64,000 bases of DNA from Hymenobacter norwichensis DSM 15439 (GTDB lineage Bacteria > Bacteroidota > Bacteroidia > Cytophagales > Hymenobacteraceae), in the NCBI RefSeq assembly GCF_000420705.1, contig NZ_ATVL01000008.1, forward strand, positions 339,923 through 403,922. Reading direction: 5' to 3'. Position 1 is the stretch's first letter. Every line of letters begins with the position of its first letter. The notes under the pieces were generated by a model. That model made no database searches and had not been told where the DNA came from. It worked only from the letters and a program-made list of their open reading frames with translations. Positions 18,926 through 27,459 of the stretch are shown here, in pieces. The position numbers were made by a program, and so were the translations under genes.

Positions 18926-19586
18926 GTGTGTGTTCTAGCCAAGCCTGCTCTAATCTATGTTTTGGCTGGTCAACGGCGATCCACGTTGCGAGGTCTATTT
19001 CTCCGGGATAATTTACCAACTCGCGGTATGGGTTTTCTGCTAGGATATAATGAAAGTAAAATTGCTCCCCAGTTTGAAGCTGCGGAATGCGGGTACATAT
19101 TCCACGTTTATCAGACGTTATTGATGTCACTTCAATGAGACTATTCCATAAGGGTGACGCTAATCGTAAAGGCATCCAATCATTCGCGTAAGCTCTTTGC
19201 GCCATTGCCTCTTCATCTTCTGCACCTATATGAAGCTGTCGGACACCGTTCTCAAATTCTATTGCACATAAGTACTGCCCAGTGGTGGTTTGGCCTTCAA
19301 TATTATCTTCTGACTGCAATCCTGCGCTGAAGGTTAACTGTTCGTCACCTGCATTGTGCTTGGTGATGTAAAACAACCAAGCTATTGCTGCTTCTACTTG
19401 CATACTTGAGGGTAACCACTCTGGCGGAGTTGTAAGTTTTCGAACCTCTACCGTATGCCCTACAGTCCTGAATATGTCGGCCTCATTTTCAACGGGAAAC
19501 AGATTATCACTGGTTTGAAGCTGTAACTCAATCAGCCCTAACTGTGACTGATGTGCTTTTCGAAATATGGTAGTAGCAACTGACAT
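18909..19586 (-). CDS. Hypothetical protein
   Basis: Not recognised. A 225-residue soluble protein with no signal peptide or membrane segment. It is acidic, with segments such as RLASPLWNSLIEVTSITSD and QFYFHYILAENPYRELV. The DNA is visibly more AT-rich than its neighbours. Its stop codon lies inside the terminator hairpin shared with the convergent IscA-type gene, so the last residues are encoded by the hairpin arm. The next gene upstream (minus strand, 33 bases away) is an exported phosphodiesterase; the two could share a transcript. Possibly a recent acquisition. Confidence 0.6.
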   Translation of the reverse strand: MSVATTIFRKAHQSQLGLIELQLQTSDNLFPVENEADIFRTVGHTVEVRKLTTPPEWLPSSMQVEAAIAWLFYITKHNAGDEQLTFSAGLQSEDNIEGQTTTGQYLCAIEFENGVRQLHIGAEDEEAMAQRAYANDWMPLRLASPLWNSLIEVTSITSDKRGICTRIPQLQTGEQFYFHYILAENPYRELVNYPGEIDLATWIAVDQPKHRLEQAWLEHTQKLRP

Positions 19587-19618
19587 AACTTATCTGTAAC
19601 CGGCTGATGTAGTTCTCA

Positions 19619-20578
19619 TTAAAACTCCAGCGGCTGCCCCTGCTCCGGAAATATTAGCTTCACTTGTAGCTTGTTGGCTTCAGTGAGTTGCTGCCGGATG
19701 GTGGCTTCATTGCCAGGCGTGGGCTTGATGTGGGTGACAACCACCGGTAAGCCACGAAGGGCGGCTAGTCCCGTTAGCTGGCTAAGGTGCTGCATTTCCT
19801 GCATCAGCAGGGCGGGCGTTAGGTGCCCAAATAGCTGCTTCTCCGGCTGTTCGTTGGGGTACGAGGCTTCGATGAAAATGGCTTTGAGTTGGCGAGCTTT
19901 CACCAGCGGCTGCACGGCTTGCCATACCGCGTGCAGGTTATGGCTCTGCTCTACGGCATCGGCGCCGGTGTCGCCGAGGTACAGGAGGTAGCTGTTCTGG
20001 TAGCGTACCAGGAATGCCGCGCTCTGGTAGGGCTTGCCGTGGCTGAGCGCAAACGCCTGTACCTGGAGTGGCGTGTGCTCAATAGCCGTTTCCTGCTGAG
20101 GCACCAACTCCCGCAACTGGTATTTGCCCATGGCTGGTGGGTTGCCGCCACTCCCAAAATTAGGCCAGGCCCGCCAGTTAAAATAGTCGTTCTGAATGGT
20201 GGATAGGCAGTTCTGAAGGCCGTAGATGCTTTTCGGCGTATCATCGGGGGCGTTGAGCAGCAGGCCAGCCACATGGTCCAGGTGGGCATGCGAAATCAGG
20301 TAGGCTTTGATGTTGGTGCGCACTACGTTGCTGGTCGGCCCGGTAAATACCTTGTTGGCAACGGCCTTTTCCACACCGCTATACACCGTGCCGGCATCCA
20401 AACACACGTAGTCAGTAGCGCCAGCCGGCGCCACCAGATACGCCGAAAGGTTGTTTTCGGCCAGCCCACCTTTCACGCCCAGCGGTACTACTGTGAAGGC
20501 GGGGGCAGTTGTTTGGGCCCTAACGTGCAGGCCAGCACCCAATAACAAAAACAGCCAAAGCCCATCCCGAAGGCGCAT
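19619..20578 (-). CDS. Exported metallo-beta-lactamase-fold cyclic-nucleotide phosphodiesterase (class II PDE-like)
   Basis: A 319-residue protein with a Sec signal ending LHVRAQ, so it acts in the periplasm or outside. The metal site HxHxDH is at SHAHLDHVAG (His97, His99, Asp101, His102), followed by further ligands in FALSHG, YLGDTGAD and THIKP. The N-terminal PLGVKGGLAENNLSAYLV and the spacing fit the class II 3',5'-cyclic-nucleotide phosphodiesterase family (yeast PDE1, Vibrio CpdP) rather than true beta-lactamases. It would hydrolyse cAMP or a related compound (inference). It is followed, 19 bases upstream on the same strand, by a GNAT gene. Confidence 0.8.
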   Translation of the reverse strand: MRLRDGLWLFLLLGAGLHVRAQTTAPAFTVVPLGVKGGLAENNLSAYLVAPAGATDYVCLDAGTVYSGVEKAVANKVFTGPTSNVVRTNIKAYLISHAHLDHVAGLLLNAPDDTPKSIYGLQNCLSTIQNDYFNWRAWPNFGSGGNPPAMGKYQLRELVPQQETAIEHTPLQVQAFALSHGKPYQSAAFLVRYQNSYLLYLGDTGADAVEQSHNLHAVWQAVQPLVKARQLKAIFIEASYPNEQPEKQLFGHLTPALLMQEMQHLSQLTGLAALRGLPVVVTHIKPTPGNEATIRQQLTEANKLQVKLIFPEQGQPLEF

Positions 20579-20597
20579 ACAAGTGCAGTTATAATTA

Positions 20598-21047
20598 TCA
20601 GACGCTATTCAAGTGACTTTCCCACTCTTCTGCTATCATTTCAAACCGGACCTCACCGCTGCTGCTATGGCCAGTTTCCTGCCAGCCGTGTCGCCGGTAG
20701 AATTCCTCGGCGCGAGTGCCAGGAGCAGTACTGAGTGACACGGTTTGCGAGGTTTGGGCGAAATACCACGCCAGCATCAGGTGGTGCAGTTGCTTGCCGA
20801 TGCTGTGCCCCACAAACTCGGGCCGCACGAACAACGCCCATATGCTGTGCCCCTCTAAATCGACAATGGCAAACCCAACTACCTGCCCTGCTACTTTGCA
20901 CAGCCAGCCTTTGCCGCGGCGGGTGAGGTAGTCGGCAGTATTTTCGGCGGTTACCAGGGCTCGGTTGCGCAATACGTTTTCCGTCACGGCGTAGCGCACT
21001 TCAAATAGGGCCGGAATATCGGCAAGGGTGGCTTCGCGGAACAGCAT
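20598..21047 (-). CDS. GNAT family N-acetyltransferase
   Basis: A 149-residue single-domain acetyl-CoA-dependent acetyltransferase. The N-terminal MLFREATLADIPALFEVR is a typical first strand and helix, the acetyl-CoA loop appears as ALFVRPEFVGHSIGKQLHHLM (motif A, with Q/RxxGxG/A weakened to VGHSIGK), and FYRRHGWQETGHS is motif B. Substrate cannot be told. It lies 4 bases after the neighbouring hypothetical gene (21052) and 19 bases before the phosphodiesterase, so these three are probably one operon. Confidence 0.85.
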   Translation of the reverse strand: MLFREATLADIPALFEVRYAVTENVLRNRALVTAENTADYLTRRGKGWLCKVAGQVVGFAIVDLEGHSIWALFVRPEFVGHSIGKQLHHLMLAWYFAQTSQTVSLSTAPGTRAEEFYRRHGWQETGHSSSGEVRFEMIAEEWESHLNSV

Positions 21048-21051
21048 GGAA

Positions 21052-21687
21052 CTAACTGAAATCGTAGGGGTAGCCGATAACTTGCAAATCCACTTCCAGC
21101 GCGGCCCAGTCGTTTATCTCGCTGTTGATGGCCAGGACCAGGGGTTTGGTAAGCGGCTCGTGGCGGTAGATACTGGCTACGGCTTCGGTTTCGATGGGTT
21201 CCCGCTCGGTTTCGTCGAGGTAATATTCGTTGGCCCACTCGGCGTAGGTATCGGGGTTGCCGTCGAAGATATCCAGCAGGTCTTCCGAACCGTCATCCTC
21301 GTTGTCGAGGGGGCCGGTTTGCCAGCCGTAGCGCAGCGTGTACCAAAGGCAGAACGTAGTACCGATGGAGTTAACTGGCTCCCCAAACACAAACTCGTCG
21401 AATACTGCGGGCAGCCCCCGGGTGATGCGTGATTTTTCGGGCTGCTCCAGGCCATCGGCGTAGCCGTTTATCACGCAGCCTTCGGGCCGGAACAACACTA
21501 GCATTTGGTCCCCTTCGCCGTCGTTCATCTCGAAAAACTCTTCCCCTGCATCCCAAGTGGCATCGTAGGAATAATAGCGGTACTCGGGTTCGGGCGAGTT
21601 GAGGGCATCAAGCACTGCCAGCGCCTTACACAGGCGTTGCAACGCGCTGCTGTCGGGCAACCCGGCGTGGTTCTGAGTGGAAATCAT
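21052..21687 (-). CDS. Hypothetical protein
   Basis: Not recognised. A 211-residue, strongly acidic soluble protein with many Asp/Glu, Tyr and Trp residues (for example DATWDAGEEFFEMNDGEGDQ and ETEREPIETEAVASIYRHEP). The composition resembles SMI1/SUKH-type or immunity-like proteins, but no diagnostic motif was seen and no toxin gene lies beside it. It heads a probable three-gene unit with the GNAT and phosphodiesterase genes and is divergent from the gene at 21768. Confidence 0.65.
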   Translation of the reverse strand: MISTQNHAGLPDSSALQRLCKALAVLDALNSPEPEYRYYSYDATWDAGEEFFEMNDGEGDQMLVLFRPEGCVINGYADGLEQPEKSRITRGLPAVFDEFVFGEPVNSIGTTFCLWYTLRYGWQTGPLDNEDDGSEDLLDIFDGNPDTYAEWANEYYLDETEREPIETEAVASIYRHEPLTKPLVLAINSEINDWAALEVDLQVIGYPYDFS

Positions 21688-21767
21688 AGCGGTGTGGTTG
21701 GTGGAAGCTGCTTTTACGGGGCCTAAAATAAAGCCAATAAGCTACATTGGCTTTTCTTATTTCTCCT

Positions 21768-22652
21768 ATGCAGCTATACTCCTACTGGTCCTGGGCAACG
21801 CTCGACTGCCGCAATGCCGATGGCAACCCGTATTATCTCACTGCTTACGCGGGCAGCGACACCAGCCCGGCAGCAGCCAAAACTGCGGCGGAGCAACTAG
21901 TGCAGCAGCGCTACACCCGCCTGCTCGCTGGCGACAAGTTAGGTGAATACCCAACAGGCTCGGCCCCGCTGCGCGAGCAATTAATCCAGCGCGTCCACGA
22001 CTCCCAAGGCAACCAAATTGCGGCTCTCACCCGCAACCGCTACGGTAGTCTTGTACTGAATGCTCCGCGCCTGATGATGTTAGATGTAGACGACCAAGGC
22101 TTACAACCAGAACCGGAGTCAGAGCCCTTCAGCCTACGCCATTTTCTGCGCAACCTGTTCAGCCCGCTTCCACCTCCGCCACGCTTATCTCCTCCCGAAC
22201 TGCGCGAACAGTTGCGGCTGCGTCTGACGGCTTGGTTGCAACTGTATCCCGACTGGAATTTCCGGCTTTACCGCACCTGCTTAGGTTTCCGCCTCCTTGT
22301 CACGCACCAACTTCTAGACCCCAATAGCCCGAAAGCCCAAGAGGTCTTTTCGGCGATGCGCACCGATAAAATCTATGTGCGCCTGTGCCAGATGCAGAAC
22401 TGCTACCGCGCCCGACTCAGCCCGAAGCCCTGGCGCATCGGCTGGCGGCGCCCACCCCATAGCTTTCCTTACCGAGGGCCTGAAGAAGAGCAGGAACAGC
22501 AACAATGGGAACAGCAGTACATCGTTCGGAGCGAGGCGTTTTCAGTGTGCGAATGGGTCGGTGAATACGGCAGCAGCTATGTTCTTCCCGAGGTAAAATC
22601 CCTTATCGAGCTGCACGACGAAGTGTGCCTGGGTGGCAAAAAACTAGCGTAG
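21768..22652 (+). CDS. Uncharacterised conserved protein with DxD and RARLxPKPWR motifs
   Basis: A 294-residue protein from ATG 21768 (MQLYSYWSWATLDC), preferred over an in-frame start 21 bases earlier. Notable elements are a hydrophobic strand ending in an acidic pair, LMMLDVDD (Asp106, Asp108), a Pro-rich linker near 133-143, the segment NFRLYRTCLGFRLLVTH (164-180) and NCYRARLSPKPWRIGW (211-226). I recall similar proteins from other bacteria but no assigned function. The hDhD strand followed by a conserved His is reminiscent of archaeo-eukaryotic primase-like or nucleotidyltransferase folds; this is speculation. It is a single gene, divergent from 21052 and convergent with the ChaN-like gene. 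Confidence 0.65.
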   Translation: MQLYSYWSWATLDCRNADGNPYYLTAYAGSDTSPAAAKTAAEQLVQQRYTRLLAGDKLGEYPTGSAPLREQLIQRVHDSQGNQIAALTRNRYGSLVLNAPRLMMLDVDDQGLQPEPESEPFSLRHFLRNLFSPLPPPPRLSPPELREQLRLRLTAWLQLYPDWNFRLYRTCLGFRLLVTHQLLDPNSPKAQEVFSAMRTDKIYVRLCQMQNCYRARLSPKPWRIGWRRPPHSFPYRGPEEEQEQQQWEQQYIVRSEAFSVCEWVGEYGSSYVLPEVKSLIELHDEVCLGGKKLA

Positions 22653-22723
22653 CAGTAGGACCGGCCGCCCAATCTGGCTGCGTAGCCGGCTGGTTTCAAC
22701 CACTAAATAGCCAATCATAAATA

Positions 22724-22755
22724 ATCAGATAAAGAACAATAATTATTTATCTGAT
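22724..22755. repeat. Inverted repeat between convergent genes
   Basis: Perfect 10-bp arms ATCAGATAAA and TTTATCTGAT (22724-22733 and 22746-22755) around a 12-base AT-rich loop. It lies between the stops at 22652 (+) and 22800 (-) and could be a weak bidirectional terminator, though the A/T tails are short. Confidence 0.6.
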
Positions 22756-22799
22756 ATTCAAATAGTTGAAATCTCTATTGCTTACCACTGACTGCCTGC

Positions 22800-23699
22800 T
22801 TAATAGGTCTTAGTCATATCGGCAGGCACTGCCAACACAAAATCAGCTTTTTGCTGGTTGTCCTTGTCTAGTTTATCCAGCTGCTCCTGCGACACGGTGC
22901 TGATGGTCAGCACTTTCAGCTTGGGATTTAGTTGGCGCAGATAAGCCAAAATACCGTCGTGGTTGTCGGAATGGTAGCTACCGTTGAGATGTAGCAGCAG
23001 CTGGCCATCGGTGCGGGCTTGGGCTAGGAAGTGCGCCATGGTGGCATCTTTGAGTGCCTGCGCTTGAATGATGTTCTGTACGTCAGCCGCATGGGCTGCG
23101 TCGCCGCCGAACATCTTGGCCATGTTTTTATACCCAGGCAGCTCGTAATCAACGGTAATGGGCAGCGGCACTATCCAGGCTTTTTCTTCGGCGGGCAAGG
23201 TGTTCAGGGCTGTGAGACTGCCTTTGGCTACCTGCGAGGCGTAACGGCGCGGCACGTTGGTGCCCACCACCCGAAACTTCTGTTGCTTTGCCAACTGAAG
23301 CAGCGGCTTGTAGTCGGTGGCGTAGTTGGGCCAGGGACGGCTTTGCTCCTCGAAGCCTTTATCGTCTAGCTCGCCGGTGGTGTACTGATCCACCAAGGGC
23401 TGCACATCGCGCTCCAGCATTTCCAGGCCCAACACAAATTGTCCCTGCTTGAGGCGAGCCAGGTCTTTGGTAAGCTGCAATTCCAGCCAGTGCCCGATAG
23501 GGTCGTTGTGCTGCTCCCCGAAGAACACCACGTCGGCCGCGGCTAGCTCCTTCAGCATCTTGTCGTAGTCGGCGGGCTTGCCGGTGGCCGTAAACAGGCG
23601 GTAGGCGGGCTTATCGGCCGCGGTGAAGCTGCTAAGCAGAACCAGCACCAGCCAGACCGCAAGCGGCCGAAGAAACGGTTGAAAGCGTTGTGGATGCAT
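22800..23699 (-). CDS. ChaN family (DUF399/TIKI-like) haem-binding protein
   Basis: A 299-residue exported protein with signal sequence AVWLVLVLLSSFTAADKP. ChaN proteins are envelope lipoproteins proposed to bind haem; their fold is related to the EreA/TIKI enzymes. Family hallmarks visible are VVFFGEQHNDPIGHWLEL with the GExH motif, LGLEMLERDVQPLVD, and late in the protein LLHLNGSYHSDNHDGIL with the conserved His. No lipobox cysteine is evident, so it is probably soluble in the periplasm. A minus-strand TAATTTTG box lies about 90 bases upstream (23791-23798), after a terminator of the ABC operon, so it is probably its own transcription unit. Confidence 0.85.
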   Translation of the reverse strand: MHPQRFQPFLRPLAVWLVLVLLSSFTAADKPAYRLFTATGKPADYDKMLKELAAADVVFFGEQHNDPIGHWLELQLTKDLARLKQGQFVLGLEMLERDVQPLVDQYTTGELDDKGFEEQSRPWPNYATDYKPLLQLAKQQKFRVVGTNVPRRYASQVAKGSLTALNTLPAEEKAWIVPLPITVDYELPGYKNMAKMFGGDAAHAADVQNIIQAQALKDATMAHFLAQARTDGQLLLHLNGSYHSDNHDGILAYLRQLNPKLKVLTISTVSQEQLDKLDKDNQQKADFVLAVPADMTKTY

Positions 23700-23758
23700 G
23701 CACGAAGATAGGCTGTACGCCGCAGGAATCGTTGTGCGTGGGCTTTGGCTCTACGCAG

Positions 23759-23790
23759 AAAGCCCCGGCACCGTATGGCACCAGGGCTTT
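23759..23790 (-). terminator. Terminator-like hairpin after the ABC permease gene
   Basis: A 14-bp stem with G-U pairs formed by AAAGCCCTGGTGCC and GGTGCCGGGGCTTT around ATAC, read on the minus strand. The T-run is part of the stem, so strength is uncertain. Confidence 0.55.
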
Positions 23791-23798
23791 CAAAATTA
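23791..23798 (-). promoter_or_regulatory. TAnnTTTG -7 box for the ChaN-like gene
   Basis: TAATTTTG on the minus strand, just upstream of the terminator hairpin and about 90 bases from the ATG at 23699. The two overlap closely, so either one may be fortuitous. Confidence 0.35.
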
Positions 23799-23821
23799 AG
23801 GCCGGCCAACGCCGCGTTGCG

Positions 23822-25186
23822 CTAACCTTTGTAGAACATCCAGCGCGACAACTCGCGGTAGTTCACCTTCTTACCGTACATGAGCACGCCCACGCGGTAG
23901 ATGCGGCTGGCTACCCACGTAGTGAAGATGAAGCCCCCCACCAGCAGCACCGCCGACAGCAAAAGCTGCCACATGGGCACCCCAAACGGCAGACGCATCA
24001 CCATGGCAATGGGTGAGGTGAACGGAATCATGGACAGCCAGAACGCCAGAGGTCCGTTCGGGTCGCCGTTGATGATGACGTTGATACTGACGATATAGCT
24101 GAGAATGAGCGGAATCGTGACCGGGAACATGAACTGCTGGGCATCAGTCTGGTCATCAACGGCGGCCCCGATGGCTGCAAACATGGACGAGTACAGCAGG
24201 TAGCCCCCCAGGAAGAAGAATAGGAAGCCCCCAATGATGGACCCGATGGGCAGCCCATCCAGAAAATCAAGCGGGCTGGCAGCTACCTCCGGGGCGGTAG
24301 GCGCGGTGGCCTTGGCAGCATCGTAGGTGGCTGACTCACGGTTGTTGGCGGCCTCCTGCACTCCCGCTGCGGCTGCCGCAGGCGGCGACTTTTTCATACT
24401 ATCTGCCAGCAGGGGAGCCGCAACCGTGGTAAGGCCCCACGACAAGACAATCCACAGGGCAAACTGCGTGAACACCACCGCCGCAATGCCCAAAATCTTG
24501 CCCATCATCAACTGAAAGGGCTTCACCGACGACAGCATCACCTCCATAATGCGGCTGGATTTCTCTTCGCTCACACCGCGCATCACCTGCACGCCGTAGA
24601 TGAAGATGAACATATACACCAGAATCGAGAGCAAATAAGCGGCCCCAGTAGTAGCGCCGACGTTGTTCTTGCGGCCGCCTACCTGGCTCAGGTCCACGGC
24701 ATCCATATCCACGTTAGCCGACAGGTTTTCAATGACGGTTTGGTTGAGGCCCGACCGTTTCATCTTCAGCTCGCCAACCGTTTTGTTTACGGCTTTGCGG
24801 ATGTTGTTCTGGCGCTTCAGGCTGACGTTGCCATCAGCCAGCAACTGAATTCCTTTGCTGTTGTCGAGGGAGAAAGTGGGCGGGAAATACAGCAACGCGT
24901 GTTGCTTGGGCTTGGCCTTTTTGAAAGCCGCCGTGGCTTCGGTCAGGGAGTTGCCAGCCGCCGGCACAAACCGCACATCATCGTTACCCACCAGGTTGGC
25001 AAGTACTTGCTGCCCGCTCTCGTCGCGGACGGCCACTACGTCAACATCCGAAGAGCCCGACAGCTTGGCAATGCCCACCGTAGTGCCGGCCAGCAACAGC
25101 GGCGCCAGCAACGACATAATCAGAAAGCTTTTTTTCCGAACGCGCGTCAGGTATTCGCGCTGGATGATCAACCAGATTTTATCCAT
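23822..25186 (-). CDS. ABC transporter permease (ABC-2/NatB type)
   Basis: A 454-residue membrane component of an exporter. It starts MDKIWLIIQREYLTRVRKKSF, the usual cytoplasmic lead, then one membrane segment, a large extracytoplasmic domain of about 140 residues (roughly 45-185), and five or more membrane segments in the C-terminal half. One of these is interrupted by an Ala/Pro-rich cytoplasmic or periplasmic loop (about 265-305). The segment RGVSEEKSSRIMEVMLSSVKPFQLMMGKILG is the ABC-2/NatB hallmark. It pairs with the ATPase gene immediately upstream; the family exports Na+ or antibiotics, but the substrate here is unknown. Confidence 0.88.
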   Translation of the reverse strand: MDKIWLIIQREYLTRVRKKSFLIMSLLAPLLLAGTTVGIAKLSGSSDVDVVAVRDESGQQVLANLVGNDDVRFVPAAGNSLTEATAAFKKAKPKQHALLYFPPTFSLDNSKGIQLLADGNVSLKRQNNIRKAVNKTVGELKMKRSGLNQTVIENLSANVDMDAVDLSQVGGRKNNVGATTGAAYLLSILVYMFIFIYGVQVMRGVSEEKSSRIMEVMLSSVKPFQLMMGKILGIAAVVFTQFALWIVLSWGLTTVAAPLLADSMKKSPPAAAAAGVQEAANNRESATYDAAKATAPTAPEVAASPLDFLDGLPIGSIIGGFLFFFLGGYLLYSSMFAAIGAAVDDQTDAQQFMFPVTIPLILSYIVSINVIINGDPNGPLAFWLSMIPFTSPIAMVMRLPFGVPMWQLLLSAVLLVGGFIFTTWVASRIYRVGVLMYGKKVNYRELSRWMFYKG

Positions 25187-25200
25187 GATTTTATATTGGG

Positions 25201-25310
25201 GAGCTAGAAGCGAGGAGATAGAAGCTAGAAGTGAGGAGCGTAGAAATCAGGAAGCAGGGAGTTAAGAAGAGGAAGTCATGCTCTCAACTCCTAGCTTCTG
25301 CTTCCTAGTT
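25201..25310. repeat. Purine-rich inverted-repeat spacer (family D) between ABC genes
   Basis: The 118-base spacer carries AGCTAGAAGCGAGGAG, AAGCTAGAAGTGAGGAG and CAGGAAGCAGGGAGTT on the plus strand, and the partly complementary AACTCCTAGCTTCTGCTTCC near its right end. Related GAAGT/GGAAGC spacers occur near 32250-32300 and at 36097-36175. It separates two genes that should be co-transcribed. Confidence 0.55.
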
Positions 25311-26246
25311 TTTCACTTCTTCCACTAGGCTTTCGGGCATGGTTTCCTGCACGCGCCGAATGAAAATATCGTTAATGCTGGGGATCTGCTCCCGGAAGGC
25401 GTGCACTTCCACATTGCCGATGAGGTAGCGTAGCAGGTCGTTGGGGGTGGTGCCGGCGTGCAGCTTGATTCGGTCGTAGAAGTGGCCGTTTTCGCGCTCT
25501 TTGTGCTCCAGCACTTCAAAATCGGGGTGCGTTACCATCAGCCGGCCGCGGCCTTCTACCTCGTAGGTTTGGGTTTTGAAGGTGTTTTTGATGTCGCGCA
25601 CCGAACCATCGAGCACCTTGTGGGAGCGGTTGATCAGGGCAATGTTGTCGCACAGCTCTTCCACCGATTCCATGCGGTGGGTACTGAAGATAATGGTGGC
25701 GCCTCGTTGGCGCAGTTCCAGAATTTCGTCTTTGATGAGGTTGGCGTTGATGGGGTCGAAACCCGAAAACGGCTCATCCAGAATGATGATGCTAGGCTCG
25801 TGCAGTACAGTGGCAATGAACTGCACCTTCTGCTGCATGCCTTTGCTGAGGTCCTCCACGTTCTTGCTTACCCAGGGCTTCAACTCCAACCGATCCAGCC
25901 AGCCCTTAATCCGTTGCGTGGCATCAGCTTTCGATAAGCCCCGCAACTGCGCCAGATACAGCAGTTGCTCCCCTACTTTCATCTTCTTATAAAGGCCGCG
26001 CTCCTCGGGCAAGTATCCAATTTGGCCGATGTGCTTGGGGTTCAGCTTCTCGCCGCGCACCCGAATTTCACCGGAGTCGGCTGCGGTAATCTGGGTGATG
26101 ATGCGGATGAGGGACGTTTTGCCGGCCCCGTTGGGCCCCAGCAGCCCGAAGATGCTGCGCTCCGGAATGTCGAGGCTGACGCCGTTGAGGGCCGTGTGCG
26201 CGGCATAGGCTTTATGCACATCAATTGCTTGTAGAATGGGTTGCAC
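25305..26246 (-). CDS. ABC transporter ATP-binding protein (NatA type)
   Basis: A 313-residue ATPase energising the permease encoded next to it. Walker A GPNGAGKTS is near residue 37, the Q-loop is in GYLPEERGLYKKMKV, the signature motif reads LSKGMQQKV, Walker B is IIILDEPFSGFDP and the H-loop STHRMESVEEL. The family-typical C-terminal extension of about 95 residues (YEVEGRGRLMVTHPDFE onward) is present. The start codon is GTG at 26246, giving the standard MQPILQAIDVHKAY. The C-terminal DUF4162-like region is characteristic of exporters of the NatA group. Confidence 0.9.
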   Translation of the reverse strand: MQPILQAIDVHKAYAAHTALNGVSLDIPERSIFGLLGPNGAGKTSLIRIITQITAADSGEIRVRGEKLNPKHIGQIGYLPEERGLYKKMKVGEQLLYLAQLRGLSKADATQRIKGWLDRLELKPWVSKNVEDLSKGMQQKVQFIATVLHEPSIIILDEPFSGFDPINANLIKDEILELRQRGATIIFSTHRMESVEELCDNIALINRSHKVLDGSVRDIKNTFKTQTYEVEGRGRLMVTHPDFEVLEHKERENGHFYDRIKLHAGTTPNDLLRYLIGNVEVHAFREQIPSINDIFIRRVQETMPESLVEEVKN

Positions 26247-26329
26247 GGCTTGGAAAGGAAGGTTGAAAAATGGAAGCTAAATGTATAGATTTTGCTATGC
26301 TAGTGAAGCAGGAAATCAAGAAGAGTTGC

Positions 26330-26947
26330 TTACTCTTCCAGTTCCCGCAACGAAGTTTCCAGCCGGTCGAGGTGCTGCCCGTAGAGGCGCTGCAAGTACC
26401 GGCGGGTGCCGTACAGCACGGCTAGTTGCAGAAAGAAGCCGAAAACCAACACCACACCAGCTGTAATCAGCAGTAATTGGGGCTGTAAGCCCGGTGGCTT
26501 TGCTTGTTCCAACACCACGTACGAGCCAAAAAGCAATACCAGCGTAACCGGACCCGTTGCCAGCGTAACGCGGTAGAGAAACCGCAGGAGGCGGCGCAAC
26601 TCAAGGCACAGCTTCCGCAGATGGTTGCGCACATTGCCTTCTACCATAGCCATCCGGCGTAGCACGCCCAGTTTGTAGTAATAGTAGTACAGCTGTCCGG
26701 CCCCGAGTAGTATCGTAAAAACCGTCCAGAACACGGTAATTGGCTTTTCCACCTTCATAAACCAAAAAGGCAACAGCATCAGCAGCGCCGTTAGGCCCAT
26801 TTCAATGCGGGCGTTACGCTGCATCTTGGCCACCGGCGAATCAGTGTTGCGTGCCAGCAGCTGCGCTAATGCGGCGGTATCTAGAATTGGTGGGGCATTG
26901 GTGGCACTGGGCTCCTTCCAAGCGCGGCGCAAATCATCAAGTTCCAT
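26330..26947 (-). CDS. Membrane protein co-encoded with the ECF sigma factor, probable anti-sigma factor
   Basis: A 205-residue protein whose ATG overlaps the sigma-factor stop by one base (TGATG). The first ~45 residues are soluble (MELDDLRRAWKEPSATNAPP), followed by two membrane hairpins: MGLTALLMLLPFWFMKV with ITVFWTVFTILLGAGQLYYYY, and VTLVLLFGSYVVLEQ with LLLITAGVVLVFGFFLQLAVLY. This is the layout of membrane anti-sigma factors that hold the sigma factor at the membrane, but no zinc-binding HxxxCxxC motif is present. Role inferred from gene context. Confidence 0.6.
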   Translation of the reverse strand: MELDDLRRAWKEPSATNAPPILDTAALAQLLARNTDSPVAKMQRNARIEMGLTALLMLLPFWFMKVEKPITVFWTVFTILLGAGQLYYYYYKLGVLRRMAMVEGNVRNHLRKLCLELRRLLRFLYRVTLATGPVTLVLLFGSYVVLEQAKPPGLQPQLLLITAGVVLVFGFFLQLAVLYGTRRYLQRLYGQHLDRLETSLRELEE

Positions 26948-27459
26948 CAGACGGGGCGGGTAAGTAATTGACGGATTTTATCTTGCACGCGGTGCATTTT
27001 CACGCGCACGTTGTTCTGGGTGATGCCCAAGATGTCGGCCATTTCCTCATAGGTGCGCTCCTCCAGATATAGTAACACAAAGGCCTTATCCACGTCGGAA
27101 AGCCGGTTGATGGCGCTGTACAAGGCGGCGGTTTCCTCGGGCTCGTAGCCCGCTGGCTCCATCTCCTGGGCTAGTTGTAGGGCCTGCCCATCAAGGTTAA
27201 GCGGGTGCGGCCGACGGGTGCGCTGGCGCAGATTGCTGATGGCCACGTTCAGGGCAATGCGGTAGAGCCAGGTGCTAAGCTTGGCACCGGGTTGGGGCAC
27301 GTACTTTGGCCAAGCACGCCAGAGTTGCAGCACCACTTCTTGGAACAAGTCCTGCCGGTCGTCGGCGTCGGCGCAGTACAGGCGGCACACCCGCCGCAGC
27401 AGCGGCTGGTACTGGTTCACAACGGCAACAAAATCGGTAGAGGGTGCAGCGGGGCTCAT
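26947..27459 (-). CDS. RNA polymerase sigma factor, ECF subfamily
   Basis: A 170-residue sigma-70 family protein. Region 2 is visible as RVCRLYCADADDRQDLFQEVVLQLWRAWPKY with the DLFQE motif, followed by LSTWLYRIALNVAISNLRQRTR. Region 4 is the helix-turn-helix LPxxxKAFVLLYLEERTYEEMADILGITQNNVRVKMHRVQDKIRQLL. No region 1 or 3 is present, as expected for the extracytoplasmic function group. It leads a two-gene unit with the membrane protein at 26330, and perhaps the ABC exporter downstream (83 bases further), which could be its target. Confidence 0.9.
   Translation of the reverse strand: MSPAAPSTDFVAVVNQYQPLLRRVCRLYCADADDRQDLFQEVVLQLWRAWPKYVPQPGAKLSTWLYRIALNVAISNLRQRTRRPHPLNLDGQALQLAQEMEPAGYEPEETAALYSAINRLSDVDKAFVLLYLEERTYEEMADILGITQNNVRVKMHRVQDKIRQLLTRPV

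Noticed and set aside
21052..21687. Toxin-immunity gene (SUKH-type) suggestion for the acidic protein
   Set aside because: Only composition supports it; no diagnostic motif and no toxin gene adjacent.
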